Shown piece by piece: positions 24,423 through 33,725 of a stretch of 64,000 bases of DNA; the stretch's first letter is position 1, and the number at the start of each line of letters is the position of its first letter. The position numbers and the translations under genes were made by a program. The notes below the pieces were generated by a model. That model had not been told where the DNA came from and did not search any database. It saw nothing but the letters and a program-made list of their open reading frames with translations. This DNA comes from a bacterium (lineage in GTDB: Bacteria; Planctomycetota; Planctomycetia; Isosphaerales; Isosphaeraceae): NCBI GenBank assembly GCA_016125085.1, contig WGMM01000041.1, forward strand, positions 1 through 64,000. The letters run 5' to 3'.

Positions 24423-25817
24423 TCAGGCCGATTCCTTCTTGCGGGATTCCTTGGTCGGCTTGGCCGGCGGGGGTTCCGCCTGGTCCAGCAGCCCGGCTTC
24501 CTTCCGAACCACTTCGGCCGTCACGACATAAGGGCCCTTGAACTTCTCGACCCGTTCGGGCAGTTCGTACATGGGCTCCAGCATGATCTCTTCGACGATC
24601 GAACGCAGGCCCCGGGCACCGGTGTCCTTGGACTTCGCCTTGCGGGCGATTTCGACCAAGGCATCCTCGGTGAATTCCAGCGTCGCGCCTTCCATGTCGA
24701 ACAGCTTCTTATACTGCTTGACGATCGCGTTCTTGGGATCCTTGAGGATCTTGACGAGCGCCTCTTCCGTCAGCGGCATCAGCGGGCAGATCACGGGCAG
24801 ACGGCCGATGAATTCGGGAATCAGGCCGAATTCGAGGAGGTCGTCCGAGGTGACGCGGTCAAGAAGATCGGCCACTTCGCGGGCTTCGTCCTTCTGGGCC
24901 GGGCCGGCACCGAAACCGATCGACTTGCGGCCGATCCGCTTGCTGATGATCTGGTCCAGGCCGACGAACGTGCCACCGCAGATGAACAGGATATTCGACG
25001 TATCCATCTGGATATACTGCTGTTCAGGATGCTTGCGTCCGCCCTGGGGCGGCACGTTGGCCGTGGTGCCTTCGAGCATCTTCAGCAGGGCCTGCTGCAC
25101 GCCTTCGCCGGAGACGTCCCGCGTGATCGACACGTTGTGGTTCGTCTTGCCGATCTTGTCGATTTCGTCGATGTAGACGATCCCTCGCTGGGCGGCTTCG
25201 ATGTCGAAGTCCGCGGCGTGCAGGAGTTTGAGCAGGATGTTCTCGACGTCCTCGCCCACGTAGCCGGCTTCGGTCAGCGTCGTCGCGTCACCGATGGCGA
25301 AGGGCACGTTCAGAATGCGGGCCAAAGTCTTGGCCAGCAAGGTCTTGCCGGATCCGGTGGGGCCGATGAGCAGAATGTTCGACTTGTCCAGCTCGACTTC
25401 GCTCTCGCTGTTCTCTTCTTCGTGGATCAGCCGCTTGTAATGGTTGTGAACGGCGACCGAGAGCACTTTTTTGGCCCGGTCCTGACCGATCACGTAGGCG
25501 TCCAGGTGTTCCTTGATCTCTCGCGGGGTCGGAATGTCGGTGAAGAGCGTCTTGGGTACGCCCCGCCGCTTCTTTTCCTGGTCGAGGATCGACTGGCACA
25601 GCTCGATGCACTCGCCGCAGATGTAAACGTCGCTCGGGCCTTCCACGAGCGGTCCGACGTCGCGGAAGCTCTTGCGGCAGAACGAGCAGTTCGCGTTCTT
25701 CTTGTTCGTACCACCGCCCGAACCGCCGTTTCCGGAACCATTGCCGGTTCCGCCCGTTCCGCCACGACGGCCGGATCCCGACCCTTGACCACCGGCGACG
25801 TCCTTACCTGTCAGCAT
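24423..25817 (-). CDS. clpX: ATP-dependent Clp protease ATP-binding subunit ClpX
   Basis: 464 residues from ATG 25817, chosen because GGAAAGGA sits just upstream; the track start at 25865 has no such support. An unusual Gly/Ser/Thr-rich stretch (residues 8-37) precedes the zinc-binding domain, with C44, C47, C67 and C70. Walker A GPTGSGKT is at 152-159 and Walker B IVYIDEID at 213-220. The RFIGRLPVI segment, sensor-2 region ([15 protein letters not shown]) and ClpP loop position follow. ClpX unfolds substrates for ClpP; no clpP lies nearby. The C-terminal tail is Lys/Glu-rich. Confidence 0.97.
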   Translation of the reverse strand: MLTGKDVAGGQGSGSGRRGGTGGTGNGSGNGGSGGGTNKKNANCSFCRKSFRDVGPLVEGPSDVYICGECIELCQSILDQEKKRRGVPKTLFTDIPTPREIKEHLDAYVIGQDRAKKVLSVAVHNHYKRLIHEEENSESEVELDKSNILLIGPTGSGKTLLAKTLARILNVPFAIGDATTLTEAGYVGEDVENILLKLLHAADFDIEAAQRGIVYIDEIDKIGKTNHNVSITRDVSGEGVQQALLKMLEGTTANVPPQGGRKHPEQQYIQMDTSNILFICGGTFVGLDQIISKRIGRKSIGFGAGPAQKDEAREVADLLDRVTSDDLLEFGLIPEFIGRLPVICPLMPLTEEALVKILKDPKNAIVKQYKKLFDMEGATLEFTEDALVEIARKAKSKDTGARGLRSIVEEIMLEPMYELPERVEKFKGPYVVTAEVVRKEAGLLDQAEPPPAKPTKESRKKESA

Positions 25818-26154
25818 GACTGGTCCTTTCCGCTCCCCGATTCGACTCCGTTCCGCATCCGACAAAATCGCCCAGCTTTCCCGAGACGCCCAGGTTTCGG
25901 AAAACTATCCGTTACGACGGAACGATGTGCATGAGGTGTGGCACTGAATTTGATCGTTCTCGGCGACCGACCGCTTCCGCAAGGTTGGTTTCGACATTTC
26001 CGGCGGTTCGTTTCGATCGTTCGGACGGCATCGTTCAATCGTAAGCGAATGTGGAGTTTTGGGCAAGGTCGGCTTCTTCCACGAAGTCGACCGGATACTA
26101 TCTCCCAAAATCCGCAGTCCAACAGCGAATTCAGGAAAAACCTGCGAAATATTC
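25818..26154. other. Gap upstream of clpX / downstream of mutY
   Basis: A 337-bp non-coding gap between two minus-strand genes that should contain the clpX promoter. On the minus strand TTGCCC and TACGAT stand 17 bp apart (around 26040-26070), a weak sigma-70-like match. No hairpin with a T-tract was seen. The small ORFs here overlap one another in several frames and look spurious. Confidence 0.35.
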
Positions 26155-27315
26155 TCAAAAGTCCACTTTTCGCAACACCTTGCGATGTGCGGAAGGCATC
26201 GTCAGTTTCTTCATGTCATCGTGGCTCACGAATCGGGCCGATTTCCAGCCGTCCGGGCAATTCGGTGTGTCATGTCTGCGGCCAGTTTCCCGAACGCTTC
26301 CGAACATCACCTGAAGAAACATCTTATAGCGAGTGACGACGTAGTTGACCGTGACCCGGGGGGCAGGTTCGACGTCCACCGAATCAAGCCCAAAAAGATG
26401 TCCGACCGCTTGCGGAATTTTTTCCGGTGTTGCGATCGACGCACCAAGTGATGCACGCCTGGCCGGGTCGGCTCCCGAGATCCAGAACGTCGGCAGTTCC
26501 CAGAACGACGACCAGAGCCCCGTTTCGGGCCTTTCCAGCAGGAGAATCGAACGGTCGGATGCTCGTGTCAGCACCACGGCCGCCTCCTCTCCGGGGGTCG
26601 GTGGCTTGCGGGCCAGGCGAACCGGGATCGATTCGGTCAGCCCTTCGCGATTCGCGACGCAGAAATCGGCGATCGGGCAATGCGAGCAATCCGGATTTCT
26701 TGGCGTGCAGACTTCGGCCCCCAGGTCCATGAGTGCCTGGTTGAACGTGCCGGGGTCGTCGGGGCTCACGAGCGATTCGGCTGTCGCCCAAAGCCGCTTC
26801 TGGGCCGATCCGCTCGTGACTTCCTCTTTCGTACCGGTCAGGCGAGCCAGGAGCCGGATCGTATTCGCTTCGAGGATCGGGGCCGGCTGGTCGAACGCGA
26901 ACGAACGGACCGCGCCGGCGATGTATCGCCCCACACCCGGCAAGCTCAGAAGGTCGGCTTCATCGGCCGGAATCGTGCCGCCGAAACGGTCGGTCACCTC
27001 GCGGGCCATCTGGTGCAGCTGCCGTGCCCGGCGATAATACCCCAGGCCTTCCCAGTGCTTGAGCACGTCAGGTTCAGGTGCCCCTGCCAGGGATTCGACC
27101 GTCGGGAACCGGGCCAGGAACTTGTGATAGTAGGGTATGACGGCACTCACGGTCGTCTGCACCAGCATCATTTCCGAAACCAGGACGCGGTAAGGGTCAT
27201 GGCGATCGTCCCGCCAGGGCAGGTTTCGGCCGGAATGGGCATGCCAGCCGAGCACGGCCTCGCGAATGGCGTTCAGGTCGGCCTGATTCGAATTCCGGTC
27301 CACAGCTTCGATCAC
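26155..27315 (-). CDS. mutY: A/G-specific adenine glycosylase MutY
   Basis: 386 residues from GTG 27315, chosen because AAGGA lies 6 nt upstream and homology begins shortly after. The track ATG at 27447 adds 44 unrelated residues. The helix-hairpin-helix LPGVGRYIAGAV is present, as is catalytic Glu E48 in VSEMMLVQTT and the 4Fe-4S cluster Cys C-x6-C-x2-C-x5-C (CTPRNPDCSHCPIADFC). A Nudix-like C-terminal domain follows. It removes adenine mispaired with 8-oxoguanine. Odd point: the second catalytic acid, normally Asp in PILDGNV, is Glu here (E149 in PILEANT). Confidence 0.93.
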   Translation of the reverse strand: MIEAVDRNSNQADLNAIREAVLGWHAHSGRNLPWRDDRHDPYRVLVSEMMLVQTTVSAVIPYYHKFLARFPTVESLAGAPEPDVLKHWEGLGYYRRARQLHQMAREVTDRFGGTIPADEADLLSLPGVGRYIAGAVRSFAFDQPAPILEANTIRLLARLTGTKEEVTSGSAQKRLWATAESLVSPDDPGTFNQALMDLGAEVCTPRNPDCSHCPIADFCVANREGLTESIPVRLARKPPTPGEEAAVVLTRASDRSILLLERPETGLWSSFWELPTFWISGADPARRASLGASIATPEKIPQAVGHLFGLDSVDVEPAPRVTVNYVVTRYKMFLQVMFGSVRETGRRHDTPNCPDGWKSARFVSHDDMKKLTMPSAHRKVLRKVDF

Positions 27316-27497
27316 TCTCTTCCTTCTCGATGATAAGATGCCGCCCACGGCACCGAAGGCATTGTGCGAAAAGATACTGGTCAGGTCGAGTCTCCGGACG
27401 AATTCGTTCACGAATCCGGGCCAGTTCGAAAGCCGGCTTGCGAGCACGCGCCAGCAGGATCTTTTCGCTGATCCTCATAGCTTCGTCATTCCCTAAA

Positions 27498-27524
27498 ATT
27501 TCAATAATCAAATCTTATTGAAAT
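27498..27524. promoter_or_regulatory. AT-rich 10-bp inverted repeat upstream of the sigma factor
   Basis: ATTTCAATAA, loop TCAAATC, TTATTGAAAT: a perfect 10-bp dyad in otherwise GC-rich DNA. It lies about 15 bp upstream of the putative -35 box of the sigma-factor gene. It resembles a protein-binding operator more than a terminator, although mutY is divergent and needs none here. Confidence 0.4.
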
Positions 27525-27538
27525 CTCGAAAATGCAGT

Positions 27539-27566
27539 TTGAAATCCCGTTTGCGGGATGTAGATT
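27539..27566 (+). promoter_or_regulatory. Putative sigma-70-type promoter with internal dyad
   Basis: TTGAAA (27539-27544), 16-bp spacer, TAGATT (27561-27566). The spacer is almost entirely the dyad ATCCCG-TTTG-CGGGAT (27544-27559), so a repressor bound there would cover both boxes. It is 85 bp upstream of the preferred ATG of the sigma gene. Confidence 0.38.
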
Positions 27567-27651
27567 CCTTCTGGCTGGATGAACGAAATTGAAATCGCCA
27601 CTGAAGACCGCCGCACTGAAGATTTCGAATCGAACCGCAGGAACGAACGCC

Positions 27652-28380
27652 ATGAGAATGCAACCATCGAATCCGCTGGGGAACCGGAGCGGAAAGTCTC
27701 GTACCGCCGCCGAGCCTCTGGACGACAAGCGCCGAGACCTGGCCGCGAAGTATATGCCGCTGGCTTTGTCGATCGCACGGAAGTTTTCGGTCAACTGGTC
27801 CTGGATGAAGGACGAAATGGAATCGGCGGCGCTGGTCGCGCTGGTCGAGGCGGCACGCACGTTCGACCCGGGCCGCAAAGTCAAATTCTCGACATTTCTG
27901 CGGAAGCGTCTGATCGGGGCACTTCTGGACACGCGCCGGCAGATGTGTCAGTCGTTCGCGAGGGTTGAAGATGCCGACAGCGACGATCAGGAGTTCGGCT
28001 GGTTGAAGACCAAGTCGCTTTCGAATCTGAGCCCTGAGGAGGTCATCGATTACGAAGGGCGGCTTGTCGATCCGTTGAGCCTGCGTGAGGACGGCCCGAT
28101 TTACGAAGTGCACGACTTTTTGCGGTCGGAGTTCCGCATTCTGCCGAGCCGGCATCGTGAAGTGATGGACGCCCTTTACCTGCGGCATCAGACTTACGAG
28201 GAACTTACGGTTTCGCTGCAATGTTCGAAATCGCGGCTGATCGCCGTGCACCGCGAGTCGATCGACATGCTGATCGAGAACCGGCGCAATCCGCCGATCG
28301 ACGTCCGGCGGACACGCCAGCGGCGTCAGGCCAGAACGGGCTTTTCGGCCAAAACGGAGCCGAATCGGGAAATGCCCTGA
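27652..28380 (+). CDS. RNA polymerase sigma-70 family factor (group 3/FliA-like size)
   Basis: 242 residues from ATG 27652, with AGGA upstream; the track start at 27589 is a TTG. Region 2 is visible in KYMPLALSIARKFSVNWSWM...FDPGRKVKFSTFLRKRLIGALLDTRR, with the -10-binding aromatic/basic helix. Region 4 is LPSRHREVMDALYLRHQTYEELT...CSKSRLIAVHRESI, a helix-turn-helix for -35 recognition. There is a linker but no region 1.1. The C-terminus is a basic tail. No anti-sigma gene adjoins it, so control is perhaps through its own promoter, which carries two dyads. Confidence 0.85.
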   Translation: MRMQPSNPLGNRSGKSRTAAEPLDDKRRDLAAKYMPLALSIARKFSVNWSWMKDEMESAALVALVEAARTFDPGRKVKFSTFLRKRLIGALLDTRRQMCQSFARVEDADSDDQEFGWLKTKSLSNLSPEEVIDYEGRLVDPLSLREDGPIYEVHDFLRSEFRILPSRHREVMDALYLRHQTYEELTVSLQCSKSRLIAVHRESIDMLIENRRNPPIDVRRTRQRRQARTGFSAKTEPNREMP

Positions 28381-28429
28381 GGCCTCGCCCGATTCGATGA
28401 GAAATGACAGCCGGTTCGAATTCGGATCG

Positions 28430-28458
28430 TCCTCCCCGCGTAACGAATGCGGGGAGGA
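28430..28458. terminator. Bidirectional terminator between convergent genes
   Basis: TCCTCCCCGC / GCGGGGAGGA, 10-bp stem with a 9-nt loop, followed by TTTCG on the plus strand and preceded by ACGA on the other side. It sits between the stops of the sigma gene (+) and the DegT aminotransferase (-). Confidence 0.65.
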
Positions 28459-28473
28459 TTTCGAAATTGCGGA

Positions 28474-29664
28474 TCAGGCGGCCCGGGTGGTCCGGCGTTC
28501 GCCGAAGTAGCGGGCGATCGACCGCACGACATGTTCCTGGGCTTCGGCGGAAAGCTCGGGATACATCGGCAGGGCAAGGGTCTCTTTGGCGGCGGCCTCC
28601 GCGATGGGGAAGTCGCCGGGGCCGTAACCCAGGCTGCTGAAGCACTTCTGCAGGTGCAGCGGCACGGGATAGTAGATTTCGGACCCGATCTTGCGAGCCG
28701 CGAGCGATTCCTTCAGGGCGTCGCGCTGATTGTCGCGGACGCGAACCACGAACTGGTTGAAGACGTGGAACCGGCCTTCGACTTCCGTCGGCAGGACGAG
28801 CACATCGTCCTTCAGGTGCTTCGCGAAAAGCTCATGATATCGGCGTGCCACTTCGCGCCGGGCCTGGGCCCAGTCGTCAAGATGACGCAGCTTCACCCGC
28901 AGCACGGCGGCCTGAAGCGAATCCAGGCGGGAATTGAAACCCACTTCGTGGTGGTAGTAGCGGGGCTCCATGCCGTGCACGCGAATGCGGGCCATGCGCT
29001 TGCCCAGGGCTTCGTCGTGCGTGGTGATCATGCCGCCATCGCCGAAGCCGCCGAGATTCTTCGACGGATAGAAGCTGAACGCGGCGACTTCGCCGAGATT
29101 GCCCGTTCGCAGGCCACGGTATTCGGCACCGATCGCCTGGGCCGAATCCTCGAGAACCGGCAGGCCATGCTCCTGAGCGATCCGCCGGATCGGTTCCATT
29201 TCCGCGGTCTGGCCGTAGAGGTGCACGGGCAGCAGTACGCGGGTTTTGTCGGTGATGGCGGCTTCGATCAGAGCGGGATCGATGTTGTATGTGACCGGGT
29301 CGATATCGACGAAGACCGGCTTCGCGCCGGTACGCCAGATGGCTCCGGCCGTGGCGAAGAACGAGTAGGGTGTGGTGACGACTTCATCACCGGGGCCAAT
29401 TTCCCAGGCCAGCAGCGGAATCAGCAGGGCGTCCGATCCCGAGGCACAGCCGATGCCATAAGGCGCCTGGCAGTAATCGGCCATTTCGGCTTCCAGCCCG
29501 GAGACTTCGGGGCCGAGCACGAAAGCCTGATCGCGCATGATGCGCAGGACCAGCGGTTCGACCTCGTCGCGGATCGTTTCGTACTGGGCCTTCAGATCGA
29601 GTGCCGGAACCGGGCGGTCGCCCCAGGCTTCGGTACGTTCCAGACTCACGGTGGGTTCAGACAT
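28474..29664 (-). CDS. DegT/DnrJ/EryC1/StrS-family PLP-dependent sugar aminotransferase
   Basis: 396 residues from ATG 29664; the GTG three codons earlier lies too close to the AAGGAG site. PLP lysine K202 is in SFYPSKNLGGFGDGG, with LEDSAQAIGA carrying the Asp that contacts the pyridine nitrogen and CASGSDALL binding the phosphate. The family aminates keto-sugar nucleotides for surface polysaccharides or glycosylated metabolites. No sugar-nucleotide dehydratase lies beside it, so the substrate sugar is not predictable. Confidence 0.9.
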   Translation of the reverse strand: MSEPTVSLERTEAWGDRPVPALDLKAQYETIRDEVEPLVLRIMRDQAFVLGPEVSGLEAEMADYCQAPYGIGCASGSDALLIPLLAWEIGPGDEVVTTPYSFFATAGAIWRTGAKPVFVDIDPVTYNIDPALIEAAITDKTRVLLPVHLYGQTAEMEPIRRIAQEHGLPVLEDSAQAIGAEYRGLRTGNLGEVAAFSFYPSKNLGGFGDGGMITTHDEALGKRMARIRVHGMEPRYYHHEVGFNSRLDSLQAAVLRVKLRHLDDWAQARREVARRYHELFAKHLKDDVLVLPTEVEGRFHVFNQFVVRVRDNQRDALKESLAARKIGSEIYYPVPLHLQKCFSSLGYGPGDFPIAEAAAKETLALPMYPELSAEAQEHVVRSIARYFGERRTTRAA

Positions 29665-29921
29665 CGTCGGCACACTCCTTTGTGCAGGCCGTCGAATCGC
29701 GGCGGACTCGCTCCGCGCGGTGCGTCACAACGATTCGCCGTCGGACAAGGGCAATCCATGCCCTGTCATGTCCGTCTAATTAGTCGTCATCGGAAAATTC
29801 GTCAAGCCGAGTTCGTCTTTTCGGAAATTTCAGAAATTTCGACGAATCGGAAGACGCCTGAAAACTGATGGGGGCTGAGACGTTCGAAGCGATTCGGCCC
29901 ATGCGGAACCAGGCGGATTCA

Positions 29922-30296
29922 TCACTTCGTTTCGAGTTCGCGGATGCGTTCGCGTACCAGGTCGTCGAGCATGGCATGTGGCCCGAGCGGCGGGCCGAGC
30001 CGGAATTCGACTTCGGGGAATTCGCCGGCCAGGTTGTCCCGCGCTTCGACCAGGTCGCGATTCAGGTGAACGCCGGCCGAAAGGAAGTAGGGGATCATCA
30101 GAACGACGCTCGCCCCCCTGGCTACGCAGGTTCTGCCGCCCGCGACGATGTCTGGCTCCGCCAGTTCGAGAAACGAGGCCTCGACGATCCCGTAGCGGCC
30201 TTCCCGAATGAGCCGGCCGGCCAGGTCGAAGAGTTCCTGGTTGGCTTCGGCGCGGCGGCTTCCATGAGCCATCAGCAATATGGCGGTGTCGGGCAT
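29922..30296 (-). CDS. Small CbiX-type sirohydrochlorin chelatase
   Basis: 124 residues, typical of single-domain CbiX-small proteins. The metal-binding His are in LLMAHGSRR and in AGVHLNRD, with the usual IPYFLSAGVH strand-helix. It should insert Co2+ or Fe2+ (possibly Ni2+) into a sirohydrochlorin-type tetrapyrrole in the cytoplasm. No other tetrapyrrole gene is in the window, so it is an isolated pathway step; cobalt, iron or nickel cannot be told from sequence alone. Confidence 0.82.
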   Translation of the reverse strand: MPDTAILLMAHGSRRAEANQELFDLAGRLIREGRYGIVEASFLELAEPDIVAGGRTCVARGASVVLMIPYFLSAGVHLNRDLVEARDNLAGEFPEVEFRLGPPLGPHAMLDDLVRERIRELETK

Positions 30297-30383
30297 GTCG
30301 ATCGGGTCCGTCGAAGGGCGAATTCGAAAGCAGTTCAGTCACTTGTTTTTTGTAGGCGGGTACGGCCGATCGAACGGAATCGA

Positions 30384-31259
30384 TCAGCCCTTGACGACGG
30401 AATTCGTCAGTTTGCCGATACCCGAGATGCTGATATGCACGAGATCGCCGGCGATCAGGCTGAAGTCGTCGGGCGGGACGATGCCCGTGCCGGTCATGAG
30501 CAGAACGCCTGTGGGGAAAGTGGCGTCGCGGCCGAGCCAGTGCGCAAGTTCGGTGAATTCGCGTTTCATCTGGTCGAGCGAAGTCGATTCATGCACGAGT
30601 GTCGCACCATCGCGGACGATCTCGACCGTGATCTTCGTGGCGTGCTTCTCGGGCAGGGCCGCCAGGGGCACGATGGCAGGCCCGAGGGCGCAGCAGCCGT
30701 CGTGGACTTTCGCCTGGGGCAGGTAGAGCGGGTTTTCGCCTTCGATGTCGCGGGCCGAGACGTCGTCGCCGATCGTCACGCCGATGATTTCGAGCTTGTT
30801 CGACAGAACCAGCGTCAGTTCCGGCTCCGGCACGCACCAGTTCGAATCGTTGCGCACGCGGATGGATCCGTTCGGGCCGACGGTACGGAACTGGGTCGCC
30901 TTGAAGAAAAGTTCCGGACGTTCAGCGGTGTAGACCAGGTCATAAAACGAACCGCCCGACTTCGACTCTTCCTGCCTGGCGATTTTCGAGCGGTGATAGG
31001 TGACGCCTGAGCCCCAGACTTCCTGGCTGTCGATCGGGGCAAGGATCCGGACCGATTCGACCGGCAGTTCGACGACGGTCGACGTTGCCAGTTCGGCCAG
31101 ATACTGCGCGGGATTTTCGGCCGTGAGGACGTGGTCGAGCGTGAGGAAGGGATCGCAGGCGCCGATCTTGCGGCCGTCATCGATCAGGAAACCCCACCGC
31201 GACTCCGATCGATCGAGCGGTCGGAATTTGACGAAGGGTGGGTAGACGGCTGAAGACAT
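30384..31259 (-). CDS. Fumarylacetoacetate hydrolase (FAH) family protein
   Basis: 291 residues. The FAH-fold metal site is visible: [10 protein letters not shown] (two Glu) and [25 protein letters not shown] (Asp plus the catalytic lysine loop), followed by [13 protein letters not shown]-family enzymes cleave C-C bonds in acylpyruvates or hydrate/decarboxylate related ketoacids, with Mg2+ or Mn2+. The N-terminal ~75 residues form the small FAH N-domain. It stands apart from neighbours, so the pathway is unknown; sugar-acid catabolism is common for this subtype. Confidence 0.85.
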   Translation of the reverse strand: MSSAVYPPFVKFRPLDRSESRWGFLIDDGRKIGACDPFLTLDHVLTAENPAQYLAELATSTVVELPVESVRILAPIDSQEVWGSGVTYHRSKIARQEESKSGGSFYDLVYTAERPELFFKATQFRTVGPNGSIRVRNDSNWCVPEPELTLVLSNKLEIIGVTIGDDVSARDIEGENPLYLPQAKVHDGCCALGPAIVPLAALPEKHATKITVEIVRDGATLVHESTSLDQMKREFTELAHWLGRDATFPTGVLLMTGTGIVPPDDFSLIAGDLVHISISGIGKLTNSVVKG

Positions 31260-31544
31260 CGACGAAGCCTCGAATTCTGGTCTCGGTATATGGGGGGCAC
31301 GAACGGGAGCTGCTGGTTGAAGCGAGTCATCGTATCGTGCCGGATTGTGCGTCTGGAATAACCGAATTTACCGTTGCCGGTCAACGACCGGAGCGGAAAT
31401 CCATCCGCGGGATGCATTGTCGGGCCGGTGAACCGGATCCATAATGGAGTGAACGGCCTTTCGAACGAAAGCCAGCGATCGAAAGAAATCGATCGGACGT
31501 GCCACGATCCTGCCGCATCGAATTCGCTTCAGGGACGCAGAGCC

Positions 31545-32114
31545 ATGCCGGTCAACGAAATCGAACTGAACTTGCTGAAGCGCTGTTTCGATCATCAGGA
31601 AGGTGCCTGGCCCGATTTCGTGGACAGTTTTCTCGGACTGATTTACCACGTGATCGGCTTGACGTCGCAGAACCGGAGCGTCGTGCTTTCCGACTCGGAT
31701 CACGAAACGCTCGCGGGCGAGATTCTCGAAGAACTCGTGCGAAACGATTACGCCCTGCTTCGACAGTTTCGGGGCGAAAGTTCGCTGGCGGCATATCTTA
31801 CGGTCGTCACCCGGCGGATCTGCGTTCGCCGGCTGGTGATGATGCGGCAGGAGGCGGCGCTGGGGCATGTCCACGCGCATCGTCAGACGTTCGATGGCAG
31901 TTCGTCCGAGATCGAGCCGGTGCTCGCACTGGCGGAAGTGGATCGCCTGCTGGGCATTCTCGAGCCCGACGATGCCCGGATCGTCCGGCTCTACCATGTC
32001 GAGTTTCTCGGTTTCCGCGATATCGCACGCAAGCTCGACATCGAAGAACAGGAAGTCACCGAAGTGCTCCGCACTGCGCGAAAACGGCTGAGTGAGGAAC
32101 CGGCCACCGAGTGA
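31545..32114 (+). CDS. ECF-like RNA polymerase sigma factor
   Basis: 189 residues from ATG 31545, with AGGGA upstream; the track start at 31374 adds 57 unsupported residues. Region 2 is seen in LLRQFRGESSLAAYLTVVTRRICVRRL, the Planctomycetes-ECF pattern of an F-R-G-E-S-S-L-A-A-Y-L segment. Region 4 is ILEPDDARIVRLYHVEFLGFRDIARKLDIEEQEVTEVLRTARKRL. No anti-sigma gene adjoins it. Divergent from the FAH gene across a 285-bp gap that shows no recognisable promoter. Confidence 0.85.
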   Translation: MPVNEIELNLLKRCFDHQEGAWPDFVDSFLGLIYHVIGLTSQNRSVVLSDSDHETLAGEILEELVRNDYALLRQFRGESSLAAYLTVVTRRICVRRLVMMRQEAALGHVHAHRQTFDGSSSEIEPVLALAEVDRLLGILEPDDARIVRLYHVEFLGFRDIARKLDIEEQEVTEVLRTARKRLSEEPATE

Positions 32115-32195
32115 TTCGACACCCGGGCGATCGCGATCGGCCGATGAGGCCGGATCCGGTCGATCCAGCGCAAATCGGTTCGATCCGCTCCGATT

Positions 32196-33572
32196 TCACT
32201 CGCGACCCGTTTCGGTGGGGCGGGTCGCCATCTTCGAACCTGACTCCCTGGCATAATCCCGGGCATATTCGCCCAGCTGGCACGCGACGGGGTCGGCGTT
32301 CCAGCGATCAGGCTCCAGCACCGGCAGAACGTCGGAATACAGGACTGTGACGCCCCCTTTTGGCCGATAGCCCCGGTGGCGTTCGATCGCGGCCAGGATA
32401 TCGCGCATCGACCAGCCTTGATCGATGAATCGGTAAATGCCGACCCAGGCGGGTGTTCGGTCCATGTTTCCATGGCAGTGGACGAGCACGGGCCAGTTGT
32501 TCGGGTCTCTGGCCGCTTCGAGGGTTTTGCGGACGAAGGCTTCGCCCTGGCTCGAAGCGTCGGCCCGGATGTAGCGAATCCCGTGTTTTTCCGCGAAGGC
32601 ACGCTCGGCCGGATAATCGCGGTGCCGCTGCGGCGTGTCCTCATTGAACAGGTTGATGATCGTTTTGAACCCGTGCCTTGAATAGGCCAGAGCAAGCCCG
32701 TCAGGCGGCGGCATGGCACTGGCGTAGAGCTGGCCGGGGACGATCACCTTCAGCCTCGGAATCGGCCAGTGAAGCCAGTGGACATAGAACCCGGCCTGGA
32801 TGATGCCCAGGACCGCGAGGCCGATCACGCCTTTGCGTAATGTCCTTCGCCCGAACGTGGCATCAGTCGGCACTCCGGTTGAAGCCAGGCGGCTCAAGAG
32901 TGACGTATCGAGAATGACCATGGCGATGACCATCGCCCAGCGCGGCCAGTAGCCCCAGGGCTCCGGGTCGGGAAGGCCGGTCACTCGCCAGAGAATGCAG
33001 AATGCGGCGATGACGGAAAGAGCCCGCCAGGCCGGTGTCAACCTGCGATAGATTTCCCGGCCGTGACGGAACATGGGCACGATGATCAGGGCGAGGATGC
33101 CTGTCGCCAGGGCGAGCAGTCCGACGCGGACGATGCCGGGAGTGCCTGCCCGGCCGATCGCCTGAAACGAAAGACCATGCCAGCCGTCCGCGGGCGGATC
33201 AGGGGCGGAGCCGACCCAGAGGCCCGTCAGGAGCAGGCCGGTGATGATGCGATCGATCGCAAGACGCTGCGAATCGCCGGAACGGAGATTCCCGCCGAGG
33301 CGCTCGGCCAGGAGCACTCCGAAACCGAGCGCGCTGAGGTAAAGAGCGAGCAGGTCAAGCGTGTCGCCCGGCTCGGCGATTCGATAGGCGAAGGGGGCAT
33401 AGGGGCTGAAATGATCCCGCTGAAGGCCGGGATATTCCGGGTCGAAGTCATGCGAAAAATCGACGACGTGCCAGATTGCGACCAGAACGATGAGTGCACA
33501 AAGCAGCATCGCCGCATAGGCGCCGTCGGCAGCTCGCGCGAACCGACCGATTCGTTGCACGAAGCGGTTCAT
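32196..33572 (-). CDS. Polytopic membrane protein with C-terminal dual-specificity/tyrosine phosphatase domain
   Basis: 458 residues. The first ~270 residues carry about seven hydrophobic segments. The C-terminal ~170 residues are a cytosolic or extracytosolic phosphatase domain: VIVPGQLYASAMPPPDGLA (typical DSP start), KTIINLFNED, then the signature VHCHGNMDRT with nucleophile C366 and R372 (C-x5-R). The general acid is probably D in RADASSQGE or the preceding loop. It should dephosphorylate protein Tyr/Ser/Thr or a phospholipid. It lies just downstream of the KS/ACP/acyltransferase operon (153-bp gap), which makes a lipid substrate plausible but unproven. Confidence 0.8.
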   Translation of the reverse strand: MNRFVQRIGRFARAADGAYAAMLLCALIVLVAIWHVVDFSHDFDPEYPGLQRDHFSPYAPFAYRIAEPGDTLDLLALYLSALGFGVLLAERLGGNLRSGDSQRLAIDRIITGLLLTGLWVGSAPDPPADGWHGLSFQAIGRAGTPGIVRVGLLALATGILALIIVPMFRHGREIYRRLTPAWRALSVIAAFCILWRVTGLPDPEPWGYWPRWAMVIAMVILDTSLLSRLASTGVPTDATFGRRTLRKGVIGLAVLGIIQAGFYVHWLHWPIPRLKVIVPGQLYASAMPPPDGLALAYSRHGFKTIINLFNEDTPQRHRDYPAERAFAEKHGIRYIRADASSQGEAFVRKTLEAARDPNNWPVLVHCHGNMDRTPAWVGIYRFIDQGWSMRDILAAIERHRGYRPKGGVTVLYSDVLPVLEPDRWNADPVACQLGEYARDYARESGSKMATRPTETGRE

Positions 33573-33725
33573 GGTACAGGGAATCCTTCCCGGTAATGGA
33601 ACTGCGCTGGGACGTCTTGTCCAGGCTTACGACCGATCTTGCTTCGAAACGCGATGCCGGTCAATGCCTGTTCGCGGGCGATTCCGGGCAAGCGAACGTT
33701 ACTGGCTTCCGGCAACGACGCCCGA

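Noticed and set aside
22707-25934. 1075-aa plus-strand ORF
   Set aside because: It is antisense to clpX and a glycosyltransferase gene, both with clear motifs. Composition (Arg/Gly/Asp-rich) is typical of the mirror frame of high-GC genes.
29868-31010. 380-aa plus-strand ORF
   Set aside because: Antisense of both the CbiX and FAH genes, each with conserved metal-site motifs.
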